Source of the DNA: Atopobacter sp. AH10
Lineage (GTDB): Bacteria > Bacillota > Bacilli > Lactobacillales > Aerococcaceae
NCBI RefSeq assembly: GCF_003664595.1
Contig: NZ_QXPZ01000031.1
Location: 25,298-89,297, forward strand
DNA: 64,000 nt
Direction: 5' to 3'
This document shows positions 27,492 through 37,112 of this stretch, piece after piece. The notes beneath the pieces were generated by a model, which was not told the DNA's origin, ran no database searches, and saw nothing but the letters and a program-made list of their open reading frames with translations. Position 1 is the stretch's first letter, and each line of letters starts with the position of its first letter. The translations under genes and the position numbers were made by a program.

Positions 27492-27555
27492 CTTGAAAAG
27501 TCTACTTGCTTTCTAGAAGCGATCCAAGACATGAAATAATAAGCAATCTAGCTGG

Positions 27556-27657
27556 CTATCGACCGCTTAGCAAGACATAGACTAAGACGAACTTTCTAAA
27601 AATCTAGATGCCTATCGACCGCTTAGCAAGAAATGGACAGGGACAAACTTTCTAAAA
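27556..27657 (+). repeat. Two imperfect 56-bp-spaced direct repeats
   Basis: CTATCGACCGCTTAGCAAGA begins at 27556 and again at 27612; both copies go on to a shared ACTTTCTAAAA. The inner 13-mer TATCGACCGCTTA also occurs as its complement at 63427-63439. Together with the 17-bp duplication this fills the 430-bp gap before the next gene. Confidence 0.75.
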
Positions 27658-27791
27658 GCAGAAGATTTGTCTCAAGATAAAGTATGGGCTAGACTAGTTG
27701 TAGAGAAAAGCTTAATCCATCAAAGTCTGAAGACTTTTTTAGCTACAGTTGCTCTAATGCTTCAATAAGATTAGTGAGAGGAGGTGTTAAG

Positions 27792-28463
27792 ATGAAGGTA
27801 TTAGCCCAAATTGGCTCTTATGTGTTTGATATAGCAAAAGAGCCCGTCAGTCTTCTTGTAGGGAGGAGTTCTTTTTTACAGGAATTAATGACCTCTATAG
27901 TCCTTTTAACTTCACCATCAGAAGTGAATATTCATATTCTAGGCCGTGACACATGGGGAAAGTTCGTTCAGTTACCTCATGTTTTATCTTATGCCCAGCA
28001 ATCTGTAAATTTAGCTCAATTTTTGGATCGCCTGGAGAAAGAAGGAGAGGATAGATTAAAGGCTGTAGATAAAGAGAATTTGCCTTTAATCATAGCTCTA
28101 GTTGACGATTTATCCAAACGATTGAAGGAGTTAAAAGAGCAAGATAAAAGCCAGTATGAAAAAGTGCAGGGGCAATTTGCTAGACTTCTTGCCCTGTCCA
28201 AGAAAACAGGGATTCATTTCGTTATTGCCAGCGAAGATCTAGACATTCCGCCAATTTTATTGGAAGAAGCGAGTTTGAAGGTCGCTTTAGATAAAGACGC
28301 AAATAAGGCTTTATTTAAGGAAGAGAGCTCCGAGATTTGTTTAAGGGATAGTTATAGGAAGCTGAGATTAAACCATATAGAACTTTCAGCCAGTCAAATT
28401 GATGAAAAAATAGGACTAGCCTTATCTAGATTAGAAGGTAGTCAATGGTGGAGAGGTTCGTGA
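27792..28463 (+). CDS. Degenerate FtsK/SpoIIIE-like protein lacking Walker A
   Basis: 223 residues, start ATG after GAGAGGAGG. The sequence follows the FtsK/SpoIIIE motor core: PVSLLVGRSSFLQELMTSIV stands where FtsK has its P-loop and the following ITS helix, then SPSEVNIHILGRD for the P(D/E)EVRF-L-D strand, QLPHVLSY for GLPHLL, LPLIIALVDDL (97-107) for Walker B, and FARLLALSKKTGIHFVIASE (about 132-151) for ARLA...AGIH-V-ATQ. The P-loop GSGKS is reduced to G24-R25-S26, with the lysine and the two preceding glycines gone, so ATP hydrolysis is unlikely. No membrane or gamma domain. It lies alone before valS, with repeats before and a stem-loop after. It could be a decayed copy or a repurposed scaffold; the open frame and good ribosome site favour a used protein. 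Confidence 0.65.
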   Translation: MKVLAQIGSYVFDIAKEPVSLLVGRSSFLQELMTSIVLLTSPSEVNIHILGRDTWGKFVQLPHVLSYAQQSVNLAQFLDRLEKEGEDRLKAVDKENLPLIIALVDDLSKRLKELKEQDKSQYEKVQGQFARLLALSKKTGIHFVIASEDLDIPPILLEEASLKVALDKDANKALFKEESSEICLRDSYRKLRLNHIELSASQIDEKIGLALSRLEGSQWWRGS

Positions 28464-28522
28464 TGTCCCAAATAGCATCTGGTAGATGCAAAAGGTCAGG
28501 GATGTTTTTGACTTAGTTGATT

Positions 28523-28565
28523 AAAAGCTAGAGCGTGTCTAATTGACTCGATTGCTCTAGCTTTT
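28523..28565 (+). terminator. Terminator after the FtsK-like gene
   Basis: AAAAGCTAGAGC / GCTCTAGCTTTT, 12 perfect pairs around a 19-nt loop. Confidence 0.75.
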
Positions 28566-28778
28566 ACTTTAAACTTTTTTTGAAGTCTTGCTGACAAGAG
28601 ATGCTTTAATCCTAAAATCCCTGACTCATAACCATATAGGTCGAGAAATTCAGCTTTAATGGACTTGCCGAGATGGAGATTCGAGGAGTTCGAGTGGAAA
28701 GAGAGTGGAGAGGGAGCTGCCTCATTTAGATTGGCAATTCAGGAAGGGGGATTTTATCGACAAACTTTTTTAAAATAG

Positions 28779-28807
28779 TTGAGAAGGGCACAGAAATATG
28801 CTATTAT
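28779..28807 (+). promoter_or_regulatory. valS promoter
   Basis: TTGAGA, 17-bp spacer ending TGC, TATTAT: a -35 plus extended -10. Transcript would begin near 28814, just before the T-box stem I. Confidence 0.75.
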
Positions 28808-28824
28808 GCACTCAATTGGATAAG

Positions 28825-29028
28825 TTATCTTTTGATGAAAAAGAGGAGTAGATGGGGGAGTTCATAAGAGAGGAGTCGTTTGCTGAGAGACTTCGGACGA
28901 ACCGATTGAAGGTTGCTTTGGAGAAAGATCGGAGTAAGCTCCGTTAACAAACAAAGTGGCAACGTTTTGTTGCAAATGTGGTGGTACCGCGCGTAGACGT
29001 CCGACATGTATGTGCGGGCTTTTTTTGT
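28825..29028 (+). promoter_or_regulatory. T-box riboswitch upstream of valS
   Basis: Stem I has the AGTAGA S-turn (28847-28852). The T-box core GTGGTACCGCG is at 28981-28991, where TGGT would pair with the ACCA end of uncharged tRNA, consistent with an A discriminator. A hairpin (28999-29020) followed by T7 is the terminator. GTT at 28912-28914, opposite the AGTA side of stem I, is the candidate specifier and is a valine codon. Uncharged tRNA-Val would stabilise the antiterminator and turn on valS-folC. Confidence 0.9.
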
Positions 29029-29077
29029 GTCAAAAATAAGTTATCCTGTCAGGGTATGTTTAAAAGGAGAGATGAGT

Positions 29078-31723
29078 ATGAAAGAAATGTCGACCAAATA
29101 TGAGGCGCATTCTGTAGAAGATGGCCGTTATAAAGCATGGCTAGATGAAGGGGTTTTTGCTCCGTCAGGCGATCAATCTGTTGAACCTTATTCCATTGTT
29201 ATTCCACCTCCAAATGTGACGGGTAAACTTCACCTAGGTCATGCTTGGGATGTCACCTTACAAGATATTTTAATTCGCCATAAACGGATGCAAGGTTATG
29301 ACACCTTGTGGTTGCCGGGGATGGATCATGCTGGGATTGCTACTCAAGCCAAAGTCGAAGCCAAGTTGCGGTCAGAAGGCCTTTCACGATACGATTTAGG
29401 TCGGGAGAAATTTCTTGAAAAAACCTGGGAATGGAAAGATGAATATGCTAAAACCATTCGAGCGCAATGGGAAAAGATGGGTATTTCTGTCGACTACTCT
29501 AGAGAGCGGTTTACCCTTGATAAGGGGTTAAATGAAGCTGTTAATGAAGTTTTTGTCCGCTTATACAAAAAAGGTTGGATATATCGCGGGGAGTATATCA
29601 TTAATTGGGATCCTCAAGCACAAACAGCCTTATCTGATATCGAGGTAATTCATAAAGAAGTAAAAGGGGCTTTCTATCACATTGCCTATCCTTTAGCTGA
29701 TGGGTCAGGTCAAGTGGAAATTGCAACGACTCGTCCAGAAACCCTTTTAGGGGATACGGCTATAGCGGTTCATCCATCTGACGATCGTTATAAGGCTATT
29801 GTGGGTAAAGAAGTGATCTTGCCATTAGTGAATAAGAAGATCCCTGTTGTAGCAGATGCTTATGTGGATAGAGAATTTGGAACAGGTGTGGTGAAGATTA
29901 CACCGGCTCATGATCCGAATGACTTTGCGGTAGGGAACCGCCATAATTTGCCACGTGTCAATGTGATGAATCCTGATGCAACGATGAATGAAAATGCTGG
30001 GAAATATCAAGGCATGACACGAGAAGAAGCACGAAAAGCTGTTGTAGCTGATTTGAAGGCACAAGGTTACTTGTTAAAGGTTGAAGAAATGGTGCATTCT
30101 GTTGGGCATTCTGAACGGACAGATGTAGTGGTAGAACCTCGTCTATCTACCCAATGGTTCGTTAAAATGGAAGATTTAGCGAAGGAAGCCATTGCAGCTC
30201 AAAAGGATCCTGACAAACGTGTAGAATTCTATCCTGAAAGATTTGAACATACCTTCTTAACGTGGATGGAAAATATTCATGACTGGGTAATCAGTCGACA
30301 ATTATGGTGGGGGCATCGCATTCCTGCTTGGTACCACAAAGAAACTGGTGAAATTTATGTAGGGACAACTCCTCCAGAAAATGAAGGCGATTATGAACAA
30401 GATCCAGATGTATTGGATACTTGGTTCTCTAGTGCCTTGTGGCCATTTTCTACCATGGGTTGGCCTGATACAGAAAGTGCGGACTTTAAGCGCTACTTCC
30501 CAACCAATACCTTGGTAACGGGTTATGATATTATTCCATTCTGGGTCAGCCGGATGATCTTCCAAAGTTTGGAATTTACTGGTCAACGTCCATTCCAAAA
30601 CACTTTAATTCATGGTTTAATTCGTGATGCCCAAGGACGTAAGATGAGTAAGTCTTTAGGGAATGGTGTAGACCCTATGGATGTGATTGATAGCTATGGG
30701 GCAGATGCTTTGAGATGGTTCTTGGCGAATGGTTCTACTCCTGGTCAAGATATTCGTTATAATGAAGAAAAAATGAAGGCTGCTTGGAACTTTATCAATA
30801 AAATTTGGAATGCTAGCCGTTATGTTTTGATGAATCTTGAAGGCTTTAAGCTTGAAAATATCGATCTTTCTGGTGAAAAGACTTGGGAGGATCGTTGGAT
30901 TCTTCATCGTTTAAATGAAACGGTAGAAGCTGTGAATCGTCTATTTGATAAATTTGAATTTGGGGAAGCTGGTCGTATCCTTTACCACTTCATTTGGGAT
31001 GATTTCTGCGACTGGTATATTGAAATGTCTAAGGAACGTTTGACCAAGGGAGATAAGGCAGACCAAAAAATGACTCGGTCAATCTTGGTGACAGTCCTTT
31101 CTGCTATCTTACGCCTCTTACACCCAATCATGCCATTTGTGACGGAAGAAATTTGGGCACATCTTCCACAAGCTTCACTCGAGCCATCCATTGTGACAGC
31201 TCAATTCCCAGTTGAGCATCCAGAGTGGGTAGATCTTGAAGCGGTCGATAAAGTCGAACGATTAATTGCTGTTATTAAGGCTGTTCGTGCTAGTCGTTTA
31301 GAAGTAAATGCGCCTTTGTCTCGTCCAATTCCTCTTTTGATCAAGGCGAAGGATGAAAAAGTGCTGACAGCTTTGGAAGCTATGAGAAGCTATATTGAAC
31401 GTTTCTGCCACACAAGTGAATTAGAAGTTGCTCTTTCAATTGAGGCGCCTAACGAAGCTATGACACAAGTCTTAGAGGGAGCAGATATCTATATTCCTCT
31501 TCAAGGTCTCATCAATATCGAGGATGAATTAAAACGTTTAGATAAAGAGATCGAACGCTTGGATAAAGAAATAGCCCGTTTGAACAAGAAACTTGGTCAA
31601 GCAAGTTTTGTCGAAAAAGCGCCACAAGCTATTGTGGATAAAGAACGGGCGAAATTGGCAGAATATGAAAAACAACAAGGAGCTGTCTTTGAACGGATAG
31701 AAGTTCTGAAAGGACTGGCCTAA
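29078..31723 (+). CDS. valS: Valyl-tRNA synthetase
   Basis: Class Ia synthetase charging tRNA-Val; a CP1 domain edits mischarged threonine. 881 residues: HIGH motif as KLHLGHAWD near residue 49, editing domain around 190-340 (including [13 protein letters not shown]), KMSKS as [14 protein letters not shown] near residue 521, anticodon-binding domain, and a C-terminal coiled-coil arm rich in Lys/Glu/Arg typical of bacterial ValRS. Start: three ATGs are close together; 29078 has 8-nt spacing from AAAGGAG. Readings starting upstream would cross the T-box terminator. folC begins one base after the stop. Confidence 0.98.
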   Translation: MKEMSTKYEAHSVEDGRYKAWLDEGVFAPSGDQSVEPYSIVIPPPNVTGKLHLGHAWDVTLQDILIRHKRMQGYDTLWLPGMDHAGIATQAKVEAKLRSEGLSRYDLGREKFLEKTWEWKDEYAKTIRAQWEKMGISVDYSRERFTLDKGLNEAVNEVFVRLYKKGWIYRGEYIINWDPQAQTALSDIEVIHKEVKGAFYHIAYPLADGSGQVEIATTRPETLLGDTAIAVHPSDDRYKAIVGKEVILPLVNKKIPVVADAYVDREFGTGVVKITPAHDPNDFAVGNRHNLPRVNVMNPDATMNENAGKYQGMTREEARKAVVADLKAQGYLLKVEEMVHSVGHSERTDVVVEPRLSTQWFVKMEDLAKEAIAAQKDPDKRVEFYPERFEHTFLTWMENIHDWVISRQLWWGHRIPAWYHKETGEIYVGTTPPENEGDYEQDPDVLDTWFSSALWPFSTMGWPDTESADFKRYFPTNTLVTGYDIIPFWVSRMIFQSLEFTGQRPFQNTLIHGLIRDAQGRKMSKSLGNGVDPMDVIDSYGADALRWFLANGSTPGQDIRYNEEKMKAAWNFINKIWNASRYVLMNLEGFKLENIDLSGEKTWEDRWILHRLNETVEAVNRLFDKFEFGEAGRILYHFIWDDFCDWYIEMSKERLTKGDKADQKMTRSILVTVLSAILRLLHPIMPFVTEEIWAHLPQASLEPSIVTAQFPVEHPEWVDLEAVDKVERLIAVIKAVRASRLEVNAPLSRPIPLLIKAKDEKVLTALEAMRSYIERFCHTSELEVALSIEAPNEAMTQVLEGADIYIPLQGLINIEDELKRLDKEIERLDKEIARLNKKLGQASFVEKAPQAIVDKERAKLAEYEKQQGAVFERIEVLKGLA

Positions 31724-31724
31724 A

Positions 31725-33005
31725 ATGAAGGAATTGACCACTTTTGATCAGATCATCAGTTATTTAAATCAAACCCTTGGGTCTGGAGACAGAATGTTTC
31801 GGATGCAGACCATGTATGATCTCTATAAAGATAGTTTTACTCATTTTCCTGCTTATCAAATAGCTGGAACCAATGGGAAAGGATCGGTGGTTGCTTATCT
31901 AACGGCTCTTTTTCATGGGGATGGAAAGAAGGTCTGTGCCTTCGTTTCCCCCCATCTCTTGATAGAGACCGAACGCTTACTTATAAATGGTCAACCGATC
32001 AGTCAGGAACAATTTGTGGAAATATTCCAAGAAGTAAAACATAAGATTGACGCTATTCAGGCTTTTCCAATAGAGGACTTGTCTTATTTTGAGTGGTTCC
32101 TTCTTCTTTATTGGGAACTCATATCTCGTGAGCAGCCGGATATTGCTCTGGTTGAAGTAGGGATTGGTGGCTTGAACGATGTGACTTCTATCATGAATAT
32201 GACAGCCGGGGCTATTGTATCCATTGGGTTAGATCATCAAGCTTTATTGGGAAATAGCCTGGAAGAAATTGCTATGCAAAAAGCAGGGATTATAGAGGAA
32301 AATGAGCCTATTTTTACCGGTGATTTCACAAAAGAGGCGAATATTGCCATTGATTATACCATTAAGGCTTATGAAGCTAATTTATATCGTTTGCACCGAG
32401 ATTTCGATGTGAAGTTGATTAAACGCCATGAAGACGGGCGAACGGATATTAGCTATAAGAGTTTGACTGGAGAGGAACATACTTTATTTTGCCCTTTAGT
32501 CGGGGATGTTCAAAGTGAAAATTTAGCCATTGCTTTGGCCTTGTATGAGCATGAAAGTGGATCTGATTCTATCGATTGGGAGAAGGTTCGCCATAGTTTG
32601 ACCAAGACTTTTTGGCCAGGACGATTACAAAAGTTAAGGGAAAAGCCATTAGTATATATTGATGGGGCACATAATATTGCTGCCGTTCAAGCTGTATTGG
32701 CTCAGTTGGCTTGCCCTCCTTTTAAAGGGCGAAAAGTAACTTTAGTCTATGCTGCTCAAACGCACAAGAATATAGACCAAGTAATGGATTATTTACAAAA
32801 AGAATATAGAGATTATCCGTTGATTGTTTCAGATATTCACGTCGATCGCTCTGCGCATGAAGAAAATTATAAGGCATATGCTGGGCAATTCATGGAGCAA
32901 GAGGATTTGATCGAACTTTTGAATAAAGAGAGCGATATGATCTATCTCTGCTTTGGTTCCTTGTATTTTGTTGGCGATTTATTGCGAGCATTTAAAAACG
33001 ACTAG
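31725..33005 (+). CDS. folC: Folylpolyglutamate synthase / dihydrofolate synthase
   Basis: Adds glutamates to folates and in many bacteria also makes dihydrofolate. 426 residues with the ATP loop AGTNGKGSVVAYL (about residues 46-58) and the Mur-ligase type segments VEVGIGGLNDVTSIM and SIGLDHQALLGNSLEEIA. The C-terminal domain has YIDGAHN near residue 307. No separate ribosome site of note; it begins one base past the valS stop, so translation is probably coupled and expression follows the T-box. The valS-folC pair is conserved in Firmicutes. Confidence 0.95.
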   Translation: MKELTTFDQIISYLNQTLGSGDRMFRMQTMYDLYKDSFTHFPAYQIAGTNGKGSVVAYLTALFHGDGKKVCAFVSPHLLIETERLLINGQPISQEQFVEIFQEVKHKIDAIQAFPIEDLSYFEWFLLLYWELISREQPDIALVEVGIGGLNDVTSIMNMTAGAIVSIGLDHQALLGNSLEEIAMQKAGIIEENEPIFTGDFTKEANIAIDYTIKAYEANLYRLHRDFDVKLIKRHEDGRTDISYKSLTGEEHTLFCPLVGDVQSENLAIALALYEHESGSDSIDWEKVRHSLTKTFWPGRLQKLREKPLVYIDGAHNIAAVQAVLAQLACPPFKGRKVTLVYAAQTHKNIDQVMDYLQKEYRDYPLIVSDIHVDRSAHEENYKAYAGQFMEQEDLIELLNKESDMIYLCFGSLYFVGDLLRAFKND

Positions 33006-33148
33006 AGCAAGACTTGTTTTGTTGATCCATCAAGGTCTAGCCTTAAATATCTTTAAAGTATAGGCAAAGGAAATAGAAATTTTCACTCCTAGCTAGTGTA
33101 GTGACTGATGATAAGGCGTTTTTTAGTTCATATAATGTAAACATTGGA

Positions 33149-33190
33149 GGCTTTAGATAAGTCCTTTTGGGCTTTATCTAAGGCCTTTTT
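33149..33190 (+). terminator. Terminator after folC
   Basis: GGCTTTAGATAA / TTATCTAAGGCC (12 pairs, one G-U) with 13-nt loop, then TTTTT. The rest of the 354-bp gap (33006-33359) shows no coding sequence. Confidence 0.8.
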
Positions 33191-33359
33191 GTTCTTTAGA
33201 AAGCTAAATAAAAAAGCTGTATCCGATCCATCTATTGAAAATAAAGCTTATAGGCAATGAAGGGTGAAAAGCCTATTTGCCAGCTATCCCTTGTAAAATA
33301 AATCAAAGCTAGCTATTTAAACGTTCTTTATTACGAAGAATATTGAGGAGGGAAAGAAG

Positions 33360-34043
33360 ATGACAGGAAACTCTAGTCGAGTATTACCTCGCTATGAACA
33401 GCCTAGAGAACGTCTCTTACGACAGGGGAGTAAGGCTTTAGCAGATTATGAATTACTAGCCATTTTACTTAGAACGGGAAGCAATAAACAGTCAGTGGTG
33501 GATTTATCTTTGTCCGTTTTACAGTGCTTTGGGGATTTAGCTCACTTACGTCAGGCCAGTTTAAGGGAATTACAAAGCATTCAGGGGGTAGGGCCAGTTA
33601 AAGCTCTTGAAATCAAGGCGGCTCTTGAGTTAGGGGAACGTTTAGCCTGTTCCCATCCCATCAGAGGACAAGCTATACGTTGTGTTGAAGATGCAGGGCA
33701 AGTATTTGCTCATCGAATAGGCCATTGTCATCAAGAAAAGTTGTATGCCTTATTTTTGAGTACCAAGAATGAAATATTGAAAGAAAAAGTTATTTTTGCA
33801 GGGGGCTTGAATAGCTCAGTTGCTCACCCCAGAGAAATTTTCCGAGAAGCAGTGAAAGAATCGGCTGCAAGGGTTATGGTTGCACATAACCATCCTTCTG
33901 GCCACACTACACCGAGTCAAGCAGATTTAGCTTTTACAAAGAGATTAAAAGAGTGTGGGGAATTAATTGGTATTGAATTATTAGATCATTTCATCGTGGC
34001 GGATCAAGACTATGTTTCCCTAAAAGAATTGCGATTGATGTAG
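33360..34043 (+). CDS. radC: RadC family protein (JAB/MPN domain)
   Basis: 227 residues. N-terminal helix-hairpin-helix region (RLLRQGSKALADYELLAILLRTG, LQSIQGVGPVKALEIKAALELG), then a JAB1/MPN domain with the zinc motif AHNHPSG...PSQAD from about residue 174 and LLDHFIVA. The family was once tied to DNA repair; that role is now doubted and the substrate is unknown. RadC near mreC is a usual Firmicute position. ATG follows GGAGGGAAAGA. Confidence 0.95.
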   Translation: MTGNSSRVLPRYEQPRERLLRQGSKALADYELLAILLRTGSNKQSVVDLSLSVLQCFGDLAHLRQASLRELQSIQGVGPVKALEIKAALELGERLACSHPIRGQAIRCVEDAGQVFAHRIGHCHQEKLYALFLSTKNEILKEKVIFAGGLNSSVAHPREIFREAVKESAARVMVAHNHPSGHTTPSQADLAFTKRLKECGELIGIELLDHFIVADQDYVSLKELRLM

Positions 34044-34275
34044 GGTAAAAATAACGTGGGAGCTTTCTTTAAAATCTTCTCATTGGATTTGTATAATTTG
34101 AACGGCCTAGGATGGCCTAGATTAATATAACTTAAGCCCAAAAGCTAAAGATAAAATTATAATGATTTAAGAAAATGCCGATCTATAGAAGAATAAGACG
34201 TTTTTAAATTAATTCATCTTGCTATTTTTTTTAGAAAATTGACATGTAACTTTCGAAAATAAAAGGGTTTACATA

Positions 34276-34304
34276 TTGCAAAAAAGCAAGACTCGTGTTA
34301 ATAT
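34276..34304 (+). promoter_or_regulatory. Cold-shock gene promoter
   Basis: TTGCAA, 17-bp spacer ending TGT, TAATAT (extended -10). It gives a 5' UTR of about 100 nt, as is typical of cspA-type mRNAs whose leader acts in temperature response. The rest of the gap from 34044 shows no gene. Confidence 0.7.
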
Positions 34305-34412
34305 GACCATAGTGTTTTTTTAGTGCAAAGAAACGAGCACTGTCTAAGTATCGTCTTTTCACTTCAAGAATATGAATAACAGATGTGCACTGGCACAAGG
34401 AGGACTTGCTTC

Positions 34413-34613
34413 ATGGAACAAGGTACAGTTAAATGGTTTAATTCAGAAAAAGGTTTTGGCTTCATCGAACGCGAAGGTGGCGACGATGTATTCGTTCATT
34501 TCTCTGCAATCAACGCTGAAGGCTTCAAAACTTTAGAAGAAGGCCAAGCTGTAGAATTTGAAGTTGAAGAAGGCGCGCGTGGCCCACAAGCGGCTAACGT
34601 AACGAAACTTTAA
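34413..34613 (+). CDS. csp: Cold-shock protein (CspA family)
   Basis: 66-residue single OB-fold RNA chaperone. Both RNA-binding motifs are intact: RNP1 as KGFGFIE and RNP2 as VFVHF. Sequence [19 protein letters not shown] at the ATG at 34413, which follows AAGGAGG. Upstream in-frame codons from 34383 lie in the leader. Own promoter and terminator. Codons look optimised for high expression (AAA, GAA, GGC, GTT). Confidence 0.97.
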   Translation: MEQGTVKWFNSEKGFGFIEREGGDDVFVHFSAINAEGFKTLEEGQAVEFEVEEGARGPQAANVTKL

Positions 34614-34625
34614 TTCATATTCCTA

Positions 34626-34662
34626 ACACGCCTCTCAGGAGAAATCCTGGGGGGTGTTTTCT
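34626..34662 (+). terminator. Terminator after csp
   Basis: CACGCCTCTCAGGA / TCCTGGGGGGTG with GAAA loop, followed by TTTTCTTTT. Confidence 0.85.
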
Positions 34663-35083
34663 TTTGACCTGATAAAAAATAGGGGAAATAAGTTGAATAT
34701 CAAGCAAGCTAAGAGAAGTAAAAAATCTTTTGAATAGTCTAGATTACGATATTATTGAAGAATTCTTCTTCGTAAATGTTGGCGATTAAATCTAAAAAAT
34801 ATGAGGATTAGGATGAAAATAGCTTGGCTAGTTTGTTATAATGAAGCATAACGGGATAAGAAGGGACGACTTTCCTATTGCCAAGTAGAAATAGCACCGA
34901 AAGTTAGCAACATTTTGTTTACTTTCTTAGCAACAGGTCAAGATATGGATGAAGTTTAGGATGAGCTAGTGAACTTCTAGTCTTTCTTTTCAATTGATGA
35001 GTGCTTTGATGGTAATAGAGAAATCACTCCAAATAACGAATAAAGCTTAACAAGCTAAAGATGAAAGAAAATGAGGGTAAAAC
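34663..35083. other. 420-bp gap before mreC
   Basis: Contains an extended -10 (TGTTATAAT, 34834-34842) that probably drives mreCD. No coding sequence recognised; short imperfect inverted repeats occur but none is persuasive. Confidence 0.4.
34834..34842 (+). promoter_or_regulatory. Candidate mreCD promoter
   Basis: Perfect extended -10 TGTTATAAT; -35 is poor. Leader would be about 235 nt. Confidence 0.45.
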
Positions 35084-35932
35084 GTGAATCAATTTTTTTC
35101 CAATAAAAAAGTGATCAGTCTTTTGATTGCCGTGATCAGTATTGCGAGTTTATATGCGGTGAGTTCTCGTTATGAGCAGTCTTTTGCAACGTCTGTGATT
35201 AATGATGCTGTTGCTTTTCCTGGGCGAGCGGTGACTTATCCAGGGAACGCTTTGAGAGATCTCACCAACTCAGTAAAGAACCTTTTTAATACCTATAATG
35301 AAAACAAGCATTTAAAGAAGAAGGTTGAATCGGTTTACGAATTGGAAGTCAAGGTGGCTGAGCTTCAAAAAGATAATGAGGCGATGAAAAATCAGTTAGG
35401 TTTGGTGGATAGTCTCAATCAATATGGCTTAGTTAATGCGACTGTTATTGCACGGAATCCAGATAATTGGCTCCAACAATTGGTGATCAATAAAGGGAAA
35501 AGCGATGGGATAGAACGTGATATGGTGGTAATGAGCGGTAATGGCTTAATTGGGAAGATTGTCGAAGTGAATAATAAATCTTCTAAGGTGGCTCTTTTAT
35601 CTAATACAGAAAATTCTCAAACACGGGTGGCAGCCTTGGTTCAAGTGGATGGGGATTCTGTTTACGGAACGGTCACTAGTAATCCAGATGATGCCAATTA
35701 TCTCTTAATGAATCAAATAGATCCAGAAGCTGACCTTAAAATTGGCGATAAGGTGATCACTTCTGGACTAGGTGGAGCCGCTCCACGTGGCTTGTTTATT
35801 GGAACTGTTGACGATATTCACTTTGACCGGTATGGCTTATTTAAAGAAGCTCGGATCAAACATGCGGCTAATATGAACGATATCCGTTATGTGACAGTCG
35901 TGCGTCGAGCCAGCGGAAGCGGTGGTGAGTAG
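35084..35932 (+). CDS. mreC: Rod shape-determining protein MreC
   Basis: Bitopic scaffold of the peripheral peptidoglycan machinery. 282 residues: membrane segment at about 9-27, a periplasmic-side coiled coil (about 65-110, KNLFNTYNENKHLKKKVESV...), then two beta domains with the family segments LQQLVINKGKSDGIERDMVVM and SQTRVAALVQVDG. GTG start after GAGGG. Overlaps the mreD region by direct abutment. No mreB is adjacent, as in ovoid Lactobacillales, where MreCD work without MreB. Confidence 0.95.
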   Translation: MNQFFSNKKVISLLIAVISIASLYAVSSRYEQSFATSVINDAVAFPGRAVTYPGNALRDLTNSVKNLFNTYNENKHLKKKVESVYELEVKVAELQKDNEAMKNQLGLVDSLNQYGLVNATVIARNPDNWLQQLVINKGKSDGIERDMVVMSGNGLIGKIVEVNNKSSKVALLSNTENSQTRVAALVQVDGDSVYGTVTSNPDDANYLLMNQIDPEADLKIGDKVITSGLGGAAPRGLFIGTVDDIHFDRYGLFKEARIKHAANMNDIRYVTVVRRASGSGGE

Positions 35933-36451
35933 ATGAAGTTTCAACGCCACTACATTTTGCCCATTTTCTTTTTCTTAATGGTACTTTTGGATGGGTCAAT
36001 GCAGGCTTTGCTTGGGGCAGAATTCTTGTCAGGCAATTCAGTCATTGTGCCACAAATTTCAGTTATTGTGATAGCTTTTTTTAGCTTTTACGCTTCGGCT
36101 TATCCTATTCATTACTATGCTTTTTTCGTTGGTTTATTATATGATACCTATTATTTAAGCTACTATGGACTATATGCTACGCTCTTTTTCTTGATGGCTT
36201 ACTTGATTAGACTGTGTAGCCGTTTCTTTAAAGAACATGTCATCTTAGCGACTACTTTAGAAATTTTAGCAATTAGTTATGTGCAATTTTCTGTATACGT
36301 CTTTTATCAGCTAACAGGTGTGGCACATACGAATTGGCAAGTGTTTGTTGTTTCTCGTCTATGGCCGACACTTTTGTTCAACACGCTAGCTTTCTTTATT
36401 TTGTATATGCCTCTTTATAAATTGAGACGTTGGATCTTTTCAAAGCAGTAG
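35933..36451 (+). CDS. mreD: Rod shape-determining protein MreD
   Basis: Integral membrane partner of MreC. 172 residues with about five hydrophobic segments and the family pattern FVGLLYDTYYLSYYGLYATLFFLMAYLIR. The ATG immediately follows the mreC stop (GAGTAGATG), so the two are translated together. In many Firmicutes minC and minD come next; here they are absent and a terminator follows. Confidence 0.93.
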   Translation: MKFQRHYILPIFFFLMVLLDGSMQALLGAEFLSGNSVIVPQISVIVIAFFSFYASAYPIHYYAFFVGLLYDTYYLSYYGLYATLFFLMAYLIRLCSRFFKEHVILATTLEILAISYVQFSVYVFYQLTGVAHTNWQVFVVSRLWPTLLFNTLAFFILYMPLYKLRRWIFSKQ

Positions 36452-36620
36452 ATTGCTAAAAGGATGGCTATTTTTGAAGAATTTTTTCAAATAAGTTGCT
36501 GCTGATTAAAAGAATATTCTTGCTAGCGAGTCTTGAGTAGCTTTCCTGATCTATCAAAATGACTGGATAGAAAAGTTTTTTCGTTGATTAGATAAGGGAA
36601 GGAAAATAGAATCAGAGGTT

Positions 36621-36648
36621 AAAGAAGCTCTTATGGGCTTCTTTTTTT
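36621..36648 (+). terminator. Terminator after mreCD
   Basis: AAAGAAGCTC / GGGCTTCTTT hairpin with TTAT loop region and T7 run. Confidence 0.85.
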
Positions 36649-36660
36649 ATAGGAACAAGC

Positions 36661-36689
36661 TTGCATTGAAGCAATAAGCGTGTTAAAAT
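36661..36689 (+). promoter_or_regulatory. rplU-prp-rpmA promoter
   Basis: TTGCAT, 17-bp spacer ending TGT, TAAAAT (extended -10). Confidence 0.78.
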
Positions 36690-36695
36690 ACTCAT

Positions 36696-36798
36696 GTTGT
36701 ATTTGTGTCGCACCACAGCTACAACCGCACGACTGAGAGTAAATAAGTCCTTATGGCACTTTTAGTTGGCGAGTCTAAGTTCAAAATAGGAGGTGCAG
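36696..36798 (+). promoter_or_regulatory. Probable L21 leader RNA
   Basis: About 100-nt leader between promoter and rplU. It can form paired regions such as TTGTA...TACAA enclosing GTCGCACCACAG, and includes GACTGAGAGTAAATAAGTCC. Firmicute rplU mRNAs carry the known L21 leader at this place; I assign it on position and partial structure only. Confidence 0.5.
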
Positions 36799-36800
36799 AT

Positions 36801-37109
36801 ATGTACGCGATTATCAAAACAGGTGGCAAACAATTGAAGGTCGAAGAAGGCCAAACAATTTTTGTTGAAAAATTAGCAGTCGAAGCTGGTGATAAGGTAA
36901 CTTTTGATGAAGTTATTTTAGTTGCTGGTGACGATGTAAAAGTTGGGACTCCTCTTGTGGAAGGCGCTAGCGTTGAAGCTGTCGTTGAAAAACAAGGGCG
37001 TGCTAAGAAGGTTGTAACCTTTAAGTACAAACGTCGTAAAGACACCCATCGTAAACAAGGTCACCGTCAACCTTACACGAAGTTGACTGTTTCCAAAATT
37101 AACGCATAG
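36801..37109 (+). CDS. rplU: 50S ribosomal protein L21
   Basis: 102 residues, [25 protein letters not shown] to the basic C-terminal [22 protein letters not shown] that contacts 23S rRNA. Start at 36801 after AGGAGG; codons upstream in the same frame belong to the leader. First gene of the L21-Prp-L27 operon. Confidence 0.98.
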   Translation: MYAIIKTGGKQLKVEEGQTIFVEKLAVEAGDKVTFDEVILVAGDDVKVGTPLVEGASVEAVVEKQGRAKKVVTFKYKRRKDTHRKQGHRQPYTKLTVSKINA

Positions 37110-37112
37110 AAA

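Noticed and set aside
29006..29077. Extended valS start from 29006
   Set aside because: It would translate through the T-box terminator hairpin; the ATG at 29078 has a proper ribosome site and family N-terminus.
36753..36800. L21 start at 36753
   Set aside because: Lies in the leader RNA; the conserved [11 protein letters not shown] start at 36801 has a ribosome site.
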